Shown piece after piece: positions 46,444-59,000 of a stretch of 64,000 nucleotides of DNA (the stretch's first letter is position 1; each line of letters begins with the position of its first letter). Made by a program: the position numbers and the translations under genes. Source of the DNA: Dicaeum eximium (Eukaryota > Chordata > Aves > Passeriformes > Dicaeidae); NCBI GenBank assembly GCA_013396995.1, contig VWZP01007501.1, positions 78,448 through 142,447 on the forward strand, given 5' to 3'. The notes beneath the pieces are model-generated. The model saw only the letters and a list, made by a program, of their open reading frames with translations. It searched no databases and was not told the origin of the DNA.

Positions 46444-46892
46444 CCATGGGTTATTAAATAAATGTAACAAGTGAAAGCTAATTCTATAAATATTCTCTTT
46501 TTATGACGTTTTCTTTGAAATCCATACTCAGATCAATCCTCCAGTGGGATTCAGGTTCTATTTAAAAAAACCAAATTGGCAAGCTGCACTTTTTATACAA
46601 CGTTTGTGTTTCAGATAAAGAAACTTTTTCAGTACCTGGGGATTATACATTAAATTTCTTACAGGCAATAAACTTCATCTAGGACATATCATACAGCTTA
46701 TACAGAGTTTCCTGCAGGTTACAGAGAATTTCCTGCAGGTTATTCACAGAGCCTGCTCAGACACAGCCAGTCCTGCTCACATCTGAACGTCCCCAAAATC
46801 ATTCCCACCATTTAGGGATTTTTATAAAAGCCTCATCCCAAGGTTTTTTTTCCTTAACCTTGGAGGTTTTTTGTTTTGTTGTTGTTTTTTTT

Positions 46893-47039
46893 TTAAGAGT
46901 TTGGCATGTCAGCCTTACTGAGTGCAATGGCCAGCTCGAGGTCTTCTTGTTCTTGCCTCCTGAGGCGAGCCAGCCTCTCCTGCTCCGTTTTTTCACTCTC
47001 CCTCTTCGCCCAGGCCAGCTGCTGCTCCTCATTTCCAAA
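46893..47039 (-). CDS. EPS15L1: EPS15L1 terminal coding exon (UIM region and stop)
   Basis: On the minus strand, CTTTTGCAG precedes FGNEEQQLAWAKRESEK, RLARLRRQEQED and LELAIALSKADMPNS, then TAA at 46,895-46,893. It encodes 48 residues with two UIM-like helices and starts in phase 0. The last two residues (NS) differ from the AA I recall in human. An open frame on the opposite strand is a shadow. Confidence 0.95.
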   Translation of the reverse strand, partial: FGNEEQQLAWAKRESEKTEQERLARLRRQEQEDLELAIALSKADMPNS

Positions 47040-50000
47040 CTGCAAAAGGAAAATGGGAAATTAATTAATCAGTTACCAAATCGTGCCCCCCCAAAAAAAA
47101 TTGAAAAAAAAAAAATTTAATTTACCAAAGAATCAGGCTTGTTAAATGTACAGCTCAATACAGCAGGCGGTTCTAGGCTGATGTAGGGATTCACTCACTT
47201 TATCTTTATTTTCTTAATTTCTTCCTGCCTTGATTTATTTCCTTAATTCCTCCTTCCTTTCCTTCCTTCCTTATTTATTTCCTTAATTTCTTCCTCCCTT
47301 GATTTATTTCCTCAGTTCCTCCTTCCTTATTTTCTTAATTTCTTCCTCCTTCACTTCCTCCCTTGATTTATTTCCTCAGTTCCTCCTTCCTTTCCTTCCT
47401 TCCTTCCTTAATTTCTTCGTCCTCCCACATGCAATTTGTTGTTTACAATAAAAGTTACCAAATCGTGCCCCGAAAAATTTAATTTACCAAATAATCAGGT
47501 TTAGTAAATGTACAGCTCAATACAGCAGGCAGTTCTGGGCTGATGTAGAAATTCACTCACTTCAGACTTTTTTTCTTTAATTTCTTCCTCCCGTGATTTA
47601 TTTCCTCAATTCCTCCTTCCTTTCCTTCCTTATTTTCTTAATTTCTTCCTCCTTCGCTTCCTCCCTTGATTTATTTCCTCAATTCCTCCTTCCTTTCCTT
47701 CCTTATTTTCTTAATTTCTTCCTCCTTCGCTTCCTCCCTTGATTTATTTCCTCAATTCCTCCCCTTTTTCCTTTCCTTCCTTAATTTCCCTAATTTCTTC
47801 CTCCTCCCACCTGCAATTTGTTGTTTACAAATTTAGATTTTATAAGAGTTTTTCCACTGTTTGTATCCATCACATATAAACTGTCAGATTTTTTTTGTAA
47901 AGCCCCAACTTCTGGATGAAAAGGGACCATCTAATTATCAATTTCATCTAATTGATTTTTCACCTGATTGAAATTAGATGAAAAAATTCATTCTAATTGG
48001 AATCCAATTCTAACCAAATTGATTATCCACCTAATAATGAATTTATGCTTTGACAGAGATGATGCAGAAGAAGTACTGATCAGCCTAAAATTGTAAATTA
48101 ATGGTTTGGAAGCAAAGCAACTACAACCATTTTTAAGAATAAATAGCTGGTAAAGATAAGAATTCTTTACTTTTGTGCAACTGCACAACAGAGAGTTTTA
48201 TTTCCATTTATTTCTGTTCACCTGCTGAGGGTGAGGAAGTTGAGAAGGGATTTTGGCCACTGCTGACATGTGGGGAGTTTCATCACCAAACCCAAAAATT
48301 ACCAAAAGTTCATAAAATCCACACGGAGTTTCACCAGCCAGAAATAATGTGAGATAATCCAATTTACTTCAGCAGGGAACACCAAGAAAACATCACATTT
48401 TTCAACATTCACCTCCTAAACCTTGTTTGGGCTTCCCAAAAACAGCAGAACTTCTCCAAAATTCTATTCCAGTATTTACCACTGATGCAAAACTCTGCTT
48501 GTTTGAAGTTTTGGAACAAAATCTGGAACGATTTTATTGAAATCCCAGCTCAAATATCAGCACTTCCCAGCTCATTTTAGCATTTGCTGAGGAGGAGGAG
48601 GAGGATGGGAACAGTTGCATGCAAATATTTGCATTAAAGCCCACTCCTAAAATCTGCTTTGTGCTGTTTTTTGGTTTTTGGTTGTTTTTTTTTTTTTAAT
48701 TATTATTATTTTTCAATTTTGTTGTTGTTGGTTTTTTGTTTGTTTGTTTGTTTTTCTTTTTTGGGGGGGGTTTTTGGTTGTTGCTCAGGTTTTTTTTGTT
48801 TCTGTTTTTGCTTTTGTTTTGGTTTTGTGGGTTTTTTGGGTTTTTTATTATTTAGGGGTTTTGGGGTGGGGTTTTTTTGTTTTTTGGGGATGATTTTTTG
48901 TTTTCTCTGCAAGTGCAGATAAACATATTATTTGAGGGTGTTTTTTGGGTTTTTTTGAGAAGAAAAACTTCAGCTGGATGCTGATAATTTTTACATACTG
49001 CAAAAATAATTCCTTGTGGCCCAGGACAGGCGAGTCTGAGCTCTGAACCTGCCAGGCACAGCTACACCTGCCCAGACCCACCCGAAATATTGAACTGAGG
49101 GTAAAAATGTGAGCTGAAATACAAACCTGAGGGTAAAAATGTAAATTTCAGTGCCAAACCCTGCCTAGCTGCACAAACGGCCCCGCCCCAGGCTCCTCCT
49201 CCACCCTGGAATTTGTATTTTTAATGGATTTTTGAAATAATCCCGCCGGTTTGAATTTCTTTTAGCCCAAGCCCAATTCTCATTTGCTGTCCTGGTTTTG
49301 AGTGGGAGCCATCTAAAGTGAAATTATTATTTATAATAATAATAATTTAATCAGGCCTCTGGATGCCAACCCTTCCTCATTTTATTTCTCCCAGTGTGAC
49401 CTCAGAGATTATTTGATGCAAAAAAACCCCTATTTTCTTCATGCAATATCTCTGCTTTCACTGCTATGAACATTTCAATGAGAATCTTTGCATTTGGTGT
49501 TACTGAAATTCAACAGAAGTGTAACACCTTTTGGTATTTTATTTTTTAAATGGAGAGGCCCCTCAGCATTCCTCATTTAAATAATGTCAGCTGATTAAAA
49601 AGCTCATTAAGATTTAAAATAGATTTTTTTTTTTCAAGGTAAAGACAGATACAAATGAATTCTCTGCTTAGTCCAAGAATTTAGGCAGATCCAACAGCTG
49701 GGATGGAGAATGAACAATTCTAATTTTTAGAAATACAGGACAGCTTTGGCCAAACTATTTGGGATATTTTTTTAATGTTGAGAAACTATTTTTACTTCTA
49801 TGGCTTCCATTCTAGGATAAGGCTTTGTGAAAGTCCCAATTATAACTTGTTTATGGGACACAAGTTATATTTTTGTGGTTAAAAGTGCTGAGTGAAAAAA
49901 AAAAAAGGAAAAAAAGGAGAAACAGGCAAGTGATTAATTGGAAACAAATCTGGATGTGCCTCAGAACAAGTGGTTGGCACAAAATACAATTTTCAGGAGA

Positions 50001-53000
50001 TAACTCTCACCACTAAGTAGTGAAATAAATACACAACAGTTCATTAATAGCACAGATCCTTGCACAGATTGTCTAGAAAAAGGGAATTTACAGGCCATTT
50101 AACACAATAACCATTTTTTTAATATGTCCGGGTTTCAACAAGTCAATAAATAATTGTGTCACAGGTGTAATTGCATTAAATCTTTCCTTTCCTTTTCTTT
50201 TTCACAAGTACAGTCAGACCCAAGGCACAGATGAGGAAACCAGCAAACTGCAGGAAAAGGAATAAAATCAAAAAAAGCTCCCCTTAATTTGTGGGTAGTG
50301 AATTACCAGCTTGGACCGAGACAAAAAAACTTAGTCCTAAATGTTCTGTTTCTTGGAAATTTAAACACTTTCTGTTGGGGAAAAAAAAAGGCTTTTCTTC
50401 TTGTTCTGTAAACTGCAGCTGGAACCCAGAAATACCTGAAATCTGAGCTACCAAAAAGCTGTTTTGTTCCAATGAATCATATTTAATGGCAGCAACAAAT
50501 TTAAGAATGCAAAGAAAACAGAGATAAACTCTGGGTGCGTGGATTTGCCACCGTGCCAAAAAAGCACCAGGTTTTCCTGCTGAAATATCATCAAGGTTCT
50601 CATGTTCTTGTCTTGCAAGAGTCAAGGATTTCAATTAAAAATCAGGTTGTTTGATTATTCAGTTCTTTGTTTTAAATGGCTTTACACTTAATTGATGATT
50701 CATTTCTAGGTGATTCTGTTCTCAGATTCCACAGATTCTGTCAGCAAAACTGCTTTTCATTTCCATTGTGAACAAAGTTTCCCAAGCAGGAGGCAAAGAG
50801 AAGCATGATTTTCTCCATCATTTCAAGGTAAGTGGTACATTTAAAACAGAAGGATTGGAAATTGCCAAGTGTAGCAGCATAATTGTGTCACAGAAAAGGA
50901 AAAAAACCCCAAGAACTGAGAAGAAAAGGGATCAAATCTGTCTTTTCAGCCAATTCAACACTTCTTTTTTTTTTCCCTCTACAGGAGGAGAAATTAATTC
51001 AGAAAACTGATTTAAAAATGGATTTCATCTGATGAAATGCCATTTAACAGGAATTATTGAGCAGCTGCTGCTCGTTATCTCATTTTTTCCTACTTGTTCC
51101 TGATCTTCTACAGTGAATCTGAGCTGAGAACCTCAAGGCACAGCAAATTCCACCCTGGAGCACCCAGCACGATTGGGATCAGAGATTTTGGTTAATCACT
51201 TGATACAATCACTCAGAGTAAACCACATTTTAACTTAAGAAATACAGTCTGGAAAGCAAGATGCCAAAAAGTGGGTAACAATCACTGCACTCCATCATTT
51301 TGTCTTTCATTGCAGGAAAGAATTGGATGTTGTTGAAGAAACTTCAGATGAAGCAGGTTTTGTGTCTTATTTTTATTAAGAATGTCAGCAGTTTGTACAC
51401 AATCAGGATTTAACTGTGCAAATCCAACTGGCTGTGGTCAAACATACAACAAAAAAATCTTAAACTTGGACGTTTCAAAAGTGATAAATTAAAGCCCTGA
51501 GGCCAAAACTAAAATCTGCACAGATGACCTCAGCTAACAATATCAAATAGTGATACACATTTAATATTAAATAATAATTAGGAAAAATTTTAAAAAAAAC
51601 CCAAAACATGAAAAAGAAACAACCTGAAAGATTCAGCTTAAATGAACCTGTTGAACACTGAGCTGTGTCCAGCAGAGCTAAGGAACAGAATTTGCAATTT
51701 TACTGCTTGGCAACGTGAGAGAACAAAAACATGAGAAAGGAGGAAGAAGCCTGAGGCTGTGGATGGAGCAGATTCTATCTACTTCTGGAAGCAATAAAAT
51801 GCACACCACCACTGCACTGACAGTGCTTCCCAATTTATCCCAGCACTAAAAGCAAAGCCAGGCTTTGGAAACCCCGGGATTTTTAACTGAACGGGGACCT
51901 GGCTTTGTTTTCAAACCTTCTGGGCTGCAGCGTGGACCTTTCTAATCTTGGTTCTACAAAACCATTTTGTTTTCTCTGGTTTTTCTAACAACATTAGTGG
52001 CAGGGACAAAATTCAAGAGCCAAATTTTCGATTTCTGTCTCGTTTGTGTCTCTCTACGACCACGTTCCACCACATACAGCAAAGGCTGCAACAGGATTGT
52101 CAGAATTGTTCTCCACAGTTACAAGGGAACTATTTATTGGGAACTTTCCCTTCAAGGATTTGCTTCTCAGGACATGGTGAAATTGCTATAGAAATGTTTT
52201 CATCAATTGCTTTTGAGTCTTTACACCATTGGCTTCCAAAAAAATCCCTTTACAAAATCGCCTGCATGCAACAAAAAAAACAACACACAGATTCTGCTAC
52301 AAGGAATTTGAGAGTAAAGGCACGCTGTACTAAAACCATTTAAATGCACGTAAACCCTTGAAAACTTCATGTGGAACTTCTTTTTTTTCTTTTTTTATTG
52401 AAATAATGCCTTTTTATTACAGAAAGATTAATACAAAAAAAAAAAAAACCAAGGACAGCGTGAAGGTGCTGAGAGACAGAAGGCAGGGAACAGCAGGTTT
52501 TGCAGGTGAGACAAAAAACCTAACAGAGATTGCTGCAAGCAGAGCAGGAAAGTGGTTTGCTCAGAGACAAGGAACTTAACTTACAGAGCTGAAGTCTGCA
52601 AACCCCAAGGAAGAGTCTTTTTTACTTGCAGAGGAGGGAGCAAATGGATCTTTTCCACTAAATGGGTCCCCAAACCCCTTTTTACTTTGGAACAGGTCAC
52701 TGCTGTCAGCCCCAAACGGCTGGAATGGATCGTGGGGCTTGGGAAAATCTGCAGGCCCAAGGTGGCTTACAGGAGTACTTTTACCTGGAAAGTTTAGGAA
52801 AAAAAAAACAAACAAAAACAAAACAAAACAAAACAAAAAAAAAAGAGAGAAAAAGAGAAGTTACTTACCATGGATAATGCATTTTCCTGACATAGGAAAT
52901 TGTGCTGATACACTTTAAGCATCAATTCCTGGGGATGCTCCTGGAGCTCTGGCAGCCCTGGGGCCGTGGCCATTGCTCTGGGGAGACATTCCACCAACAA

Positions 53001-56000
53001 ACCCACCAGCTTTGAGCAAGTTTCTAGCAATAACACTGCTTCAGCTGCCTTGAAGCTGATGCAGACCTGTTAAAGCTCACCCCAGCACTGTTTTCCATTG
53101 TTCAGCACATGCTCCATCCTGGATAACACGTGTGACATGGACACACAGATCCCCATGGCAGGTTATTTCCCCTTCCTCCACTGCCACTTACCAGCAAGAA
53201 AATTCCCCCCTCATGCTTCACCCTGTATTGCCCAAAACCAGTTGGGATTGATGGAGGCAAAAGTGACCTGTTGGAATCCAGGGCACAGGGAATGTCTCTC
53301 TGCCTGTTTTAAGAAACTCTGACCCTCAGCAGAACTCCGCTTTTAACCTTCGTCCCTGGGAAAAATTGCCAGAGCTTTGGGATGAGTTAGAGCACACAGG
53401 TGTGAATTAGATAGCAGTATGTAGTAGTGGGAGTTTATCACAGGGTGAAGAATTTAGGGTTTTAGGATTTTAATATGAGAGTGAACAGGAGACAAGATGG
53501 AGGATTTTGGGTGCTGTNCCCATTTTAAGCTGCCCTTTTCTTAGCTTAAGCCTTCTGCCAGTGAAACCACTTTGTGGAGTTGGTGACTGTTAAGACAAAT
53601 GCTGGGCTTGCAACGTATTTGTTCAGCAAGGCTGGTTTTTCTGGGTGGCCTGTTTAAGGTTTTTGCACAAAGCCCAGGGTGGTTTTGAACCTGCACAGAG
53701 CATCAGGGTTTCTCATGCTTCATCTTCACCAAAGATCACAAAGAATCACTTTGTTGTAGAGGAAATGTCACCATGTAATGAGAGTTAGTGCTGATGATAT
53801 TAAAACTTTCATTTTACAAGCTGAGTGCCATTTTCTTCAGATTTTTAGATGTTAAAGAATAGAACATGGGTGGTAATTTTTCTATTTTGGGGGGTGGGGG
53901 GGAAGTGAGAGGGGAAACCCTTATGCAATCAGGTTTATCTTTTGCAGAGCAATTTTAAGGGCAGCAACTACTCTGAATACATCAAGCCCAGCATGCACAA
54001 GAATCCTCAGTGAGCCCTAAAATCACAGAACCTCCTGAGCTGGAAGAGATCCACAAGGACCAGCAAGTCCAAATCTCTCTTTTAGTGCCCTTTCTATGTT
54101 GTTCACAGTTTGCTTTATCCTGCCACACTCTGCAAACGTGGTTTTGAGGCCCAGCAGAAGTTTGTTTGGTTCAGTTAGATGTTCAAATTTACTCATTTAT
54201 TAGCCACAAATTTGTAATAACAACACCAGCATCATCCTTCTGATGTTTTTGCTGACTTAGAGCAAGTGTAAGTCTCCTATTGTACTGAGTGTGCACTTAA
54301 TTACACAAAGATTTTTGCAGATTTCCCATGTTTGGTGTGTCAAAAATGTGGGATTTCTACAACATAAAGCAAAAGTACCCAAACCACAGCAAAAGGTAAT
54401 TGGTGGGCATTGGTAAAACTGCGATAACTGCAAAATACAGTCAGAAAGAGATTGCACTGCTCTGGAAAGTGTTGTATTTTTACATGACTCTGCTCATCAT
54501 CCTGGGGCACGGCAGGCAAACAGTTGTAACCCTTTATTTGATTTTTCTGCTAATAGTTTCGGGGCGGGGGGGAGAAAAAAGTTCAGAAAAAAGCAAAACA
54601 GGTCCTATTCTGAAACCACAGCAGTTTCAGCAGTTACCCAAGTGGTGCACCCAAACCACACCGAGGACTCACTTCAGCAAAAAGAGATGATGAACAAAAT
54701 GGTTTACCACAGCAAGTGCTGTTACTCACACTGAACTCCACCCATACAAAGGCTTTATCTCATTCCATACCCCACAGAAAAGTTGAGTTTGGAGGGCTGA
54801 GATCTGTGTTTTAAAGCAAATATCACCTCGCTGGTAGGGTGCAAACACAACATTTGTCTTGTGCTGAATTACGAGGTGTTGACAAGGAAGTGAAATGTTT
54901 AGAGCTGTCTCAATATTCTGTGTTTTAATGCTGGGCCTGGCTTTGTGAGGAGAAGAGGATCTTGCTAAATGATGAGAAGCAGCATTTTCCCTGCCTTTGA
55001 AGCCTGGATGGATCATGGGCAAATGGGACAGAGTGGAAATTACACAATTTAAACTCTCACTAAACAAGGGCTCATTTCCCGGAAACTTTCTAAACTGAAA
55101 AATATCCTTTAAGAATCAGAGTTGTGCTGCAGAGGAAAAGGAGTGATGAGGTGAGTGAAGTACCTGTGATTGCACCTGAGCACACAATGCCAGGATTTCC
55201 ACCTCTCCTGCTTTTCACATGGCAGAAGAAGCCCCGGGTGCCTCCCAAGCTCATTTTTCTCTTGGGAATTTATCAAATTTACATCTCATTCCCAACTTAC
55301 TCAGCACATTTTCCACCATCCTGTCCAGATTATCCAGCTCCTCCAGTGATACAGAGTAAAACCTTCACAAACTGAATTTTACAAATTCACAGAAAAATGA
55401 TTACCAGTTTCAAACTTTGCCTGAAGGTTAGTTACATTAAACTGAATTTTCTACAGAATACTTGCAGGTCTTTGTCTTCAACAGGGGCATTTCTGTGCTG
55501 CATTTCAAACTCAACTACTTGATGATAATGCTCTTTGCAAAAAAATCACAACTTTTTTTTTTTGTAACAGAAGGGAGAAGTTTTCCCATGCAAATCCCCC
55601 TCAGAACTGTTTTTGCTTAATATTTGCAAAGCTTGCACCTCGAGTCCAATGAGAACTTCTGCTTCAGGGAAATATTCTGACAATCTACAAACTTCTTGAA
55701 AGGTGAGAAGTGGTTCCATGTTCAATCTGCTCTGAAACAGCTTCTGGACAAGCTCTTCCAACCACGAGCACAGAAATATCTTCAACTCTGAGAGGCCCAG
55801 CACAAACAAGAGAATCAAAGCGTGAATGGAATTTAATTTTTAGCTGTGGCCAGGCAGGTGCTCCACCCATGAGTCATTTATCCTACACAACAAGGGATGC
55901 CTGTGTTCTAATGCAACTGTCAGCTCTTCTACGAGGCAGGAAAAAGAAAATAACTTTTCCTGTCAGTCGCAACTTTTGAGGCTGATTTTCTCACTCTTGG

Positions 56001-59000
56001 CTACAGATGAGGGGAAAAAAAAAATAAAGGTAAACAGGCAGCATGGTACTTGTGAGTAAGTCTAAGAGTGCTGAAAAAGTTGTGAGGAAACAGGTGTGTG
56101 GTACCACACAGAAATAAACACCCCAACACTCCTGTGAGCTCACAATGAGGGAAGAACAGAACTCTGTCCTGTTGAACAGAAATGTTTAGAGCTGTCTCAA
56201 TATTCTGTGTTTCAATGCCGGGCCTTTCTGATGAGAAGAGGATCTTGCTAAATGATGAGAAGCAGCATTTTTCCTGCTCCAGACCAAATGACTGATCCCC
56301 ATAACTTCAATAAATCTACATAATTTAGAGTTAAATCTAATTTAAATTAAGGTAACTATATCGCATGTTTTTTTCCTGATTAACACAATCCTTTCTTTTG
56401 TTCCTAACTCCTGATTATATCCATTACACCTAACGTGGCTTCTTCCTTTTAAAATTTATCTGACTAAATACATAGAGCAAATTTCTACATGGGGACACTG
56501 TACATGGTGCAGGTAAAAAAAAAAACAGATGTGATGTGTTTAAACACTAAGGATTCACAAGGCACCATTTTCTTTCCAGAACTGAACCCAGTAAACGCAC
56601 AAGAAGCATTCAGACTTTGGCCTGCATTTATAAGGAAGATACTGAACAAATTGTGGAGTCTGAAGACACATCTTAGGCAAAAAAACCTACTAAAACCCAT
56701 TTCTCTGTCCAACTCAAAAAGCAGCAAAGATTTAAGCTTTCTTTATCTCACTGGAAAGTGTCAACATGAGGTCAGTGTGCACTGCCAGTGCTCTGGGGCT
56801 GCCTTAAAGGATGAGAAATAAGGCTAAAATTGCAAAAAAACAGTCAAACCATAAAATGCCTTAAATTTAGAGAAGTGACACATACAAAAAAAAAAAAAAG
56901 AACTATATTTATCACTGCCATGAAGGAGGAGGAAGCATCAAACACAAAGGAAAGGAGCAGCAGAAGCTGCAGCAGCACTGCCCTGAGCTGGGCCAGCCAG
57001 AAATGCACCCTGGGGGTACAAAATACACCCCCAAAGGGAGAATCTAAAACTTTCACTTGGACAATCCTGGCCCAGGGAAACCTGGAACGTGCCTGCACGT
57101 GTGTGATTATCTGTCACCTGGACATTTGATGAGTTTCTTGGATGCAAACTTGCTGAGTTTTTTCCTCCCATGGGAAAGCTCTTTTTTCTCTGCAGGTTTT
57201 CTGCACACAAATCTCTCTGGGCTGTGGTCTCAAGGACAGGATCTGGCTGCCCTCTTCCCACATGGGGGATGTGGGAGCTTTTCCTCTCTCAACCTATGAT
57301 ATAAAGAATTGCTCTCTCTGACTTTGTAAACATTTTCTAGCATTCTTGCACTTTGGGTATGGAGCTGGAAGAAGCAAGATGCCAGCTCTGTACCTGGGCA
57401 GAAATAGCCCAAATCCTTCTGAGCAATGGAGTCATTTTAATAAATCATATAAACCTTCTGATATTGGAGTCCAAGAGTGCTGATTCACCCCTGCTGGGAC
57501 TCCAGAGACAATAATTATTAAAGTTTTGAGGCCCAGGTGCCACCAGAACACAAAGTGCCATTTCAGGATTCCGCCATGACCGTGAGCCCTCGAGGGGCAT
57601 TGTCCCCATCTCAACAACATCACCAGGCAGGGCAGGACCTGCCCTAACAGGAGGGTCAGGTGCTGCTCATCCTCCCTATGGATAAGGAGTGGCTTTGTTC
57701 AGGAACTCCAGGGGCTGCCAAGGAGCATGCATGCTGCAATAAAACCAGTTTGAAGGCCCCTGAAAATGAAGTGTGCTGCTTTGTACTGACATGCTTTGCA
57801 TGTCCCCATCTCAACTCTGACATGAGGCAGGGCAGGACCTGCTCTAACAGGAGGGGTCCGGACCTGCTCTGGATGCAGAGTGGCTTCCCTGAGGAGCTCC
57901 AGGGGCTGCCCAGGAGCATGCATGCTACAATAAAAACAGTTTGAAGCTTTCTGAAAATGGAGTGTGCTGCTTTGTATTGTTCCCATCCCAACCAGGACAT
58001 GAGGCAGGGCAGGACCTGCTCTAGCAGGAGGGCTCAGGACCTGCTCATCCTCCCTGGATGCAGAGACTTCCCTGAGGAGCTCCAGGGGCTGCCCAGGAGT
58101 GCAGAGCACAGAGCAGGGTGTCACTGCTGTCAGTAGTGGTTACTGTCCCTGGTTAACAGCGCTGCTCTGACCGCAATGTGGGGCTGCTCTGAAAGGAAGT
58201 GGTAAAGGTGGGGCACAAGCACCAGGTCCCACGATCAAAGCACCAGAGCATTTTACTTATAACCCAATCACTGACACCCACACAGAGACTTCCTGTACTT
58301 TAAAAAAAAAAAAAAAAAAGGAAAAAGAAAAAAGAAATCTGTTTCTCTCGTTCTGTAATCAACAACTTTTACCTAGAAACTAGTTAGCGGCCAGTCCTGA
58401 CTGATTTCAATCTGCAGCTCACAGCAGAAAACATAATTTTTAATCTGTGAGAACCTACAAGAGCCTTTTTAACTGACAGGTTTCAGTCTACCAGTTCTTT
58501 CAGGTTTTTCTATCCTTAATTAAACGGAAGTCCCATAAACCCTGAGAACCTGCAGATGAAATATAAAGCAACCAGAAGTTTGGGAGTGCTGAACACCATA
58601 GGCAGTCCTCTGCCTGTGGAATAAAAATAAATAAAGAATAATAAAGCAAATAAAGAAAAAATAAATAAAGAAAAGAAAATGTACTCGTAAATCTACAAAA
58701 CTCTGCCATGTTTTAGGGGACTTTGAGAAAATAATGTGCAGTGGAATGTAGATCCTTGCCAGAGGGCACCTTCATTTAAGAATGCTGAGATACTTTACTT
58801 TTATTTGCTTTCTGTTTATCACAGCTCAGCACCCAAAGCACTGGCATTTCTTCGGTGCTTTTTGGCATTATTCAAGATATAACATCAATAAATTTACAAA
58901 ACATCCCAAAGAAACCTGCAAGCTCTCCAGTAGCACCTGGTGAACATCAAATGAGTCCAGCCAAGCCCCAGAGGAGCCCTGTGGAACCCAATGTCCATCA

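Larger units (their letters stand above)
47040..52584 (-). other. EPS15L1 last intron
   Basis: It lies between donor GTAAGT (at 52,584) and acceptor TTTTGCAG (at 47,040). CTGATTAAT about 24 nt before the acceptor can serve as branch site. The intron contains duplications and a long purine-rich (minus-strand) tract, described separately. Confidence 0.85.

Noticed and set aside
46799..47038. Minus-strand frame beginning MEMRSSSWPGRRGR
   Set aside because: Wrong frame of the EPS15L1 terminal exon; the correct frame gives the UIM region.
48659..48922. A membrane-like F/C/G-rich peptide
   Set aside because: Translated T/G low-complexity DNA; hydrophobicity comes from TTT codons.
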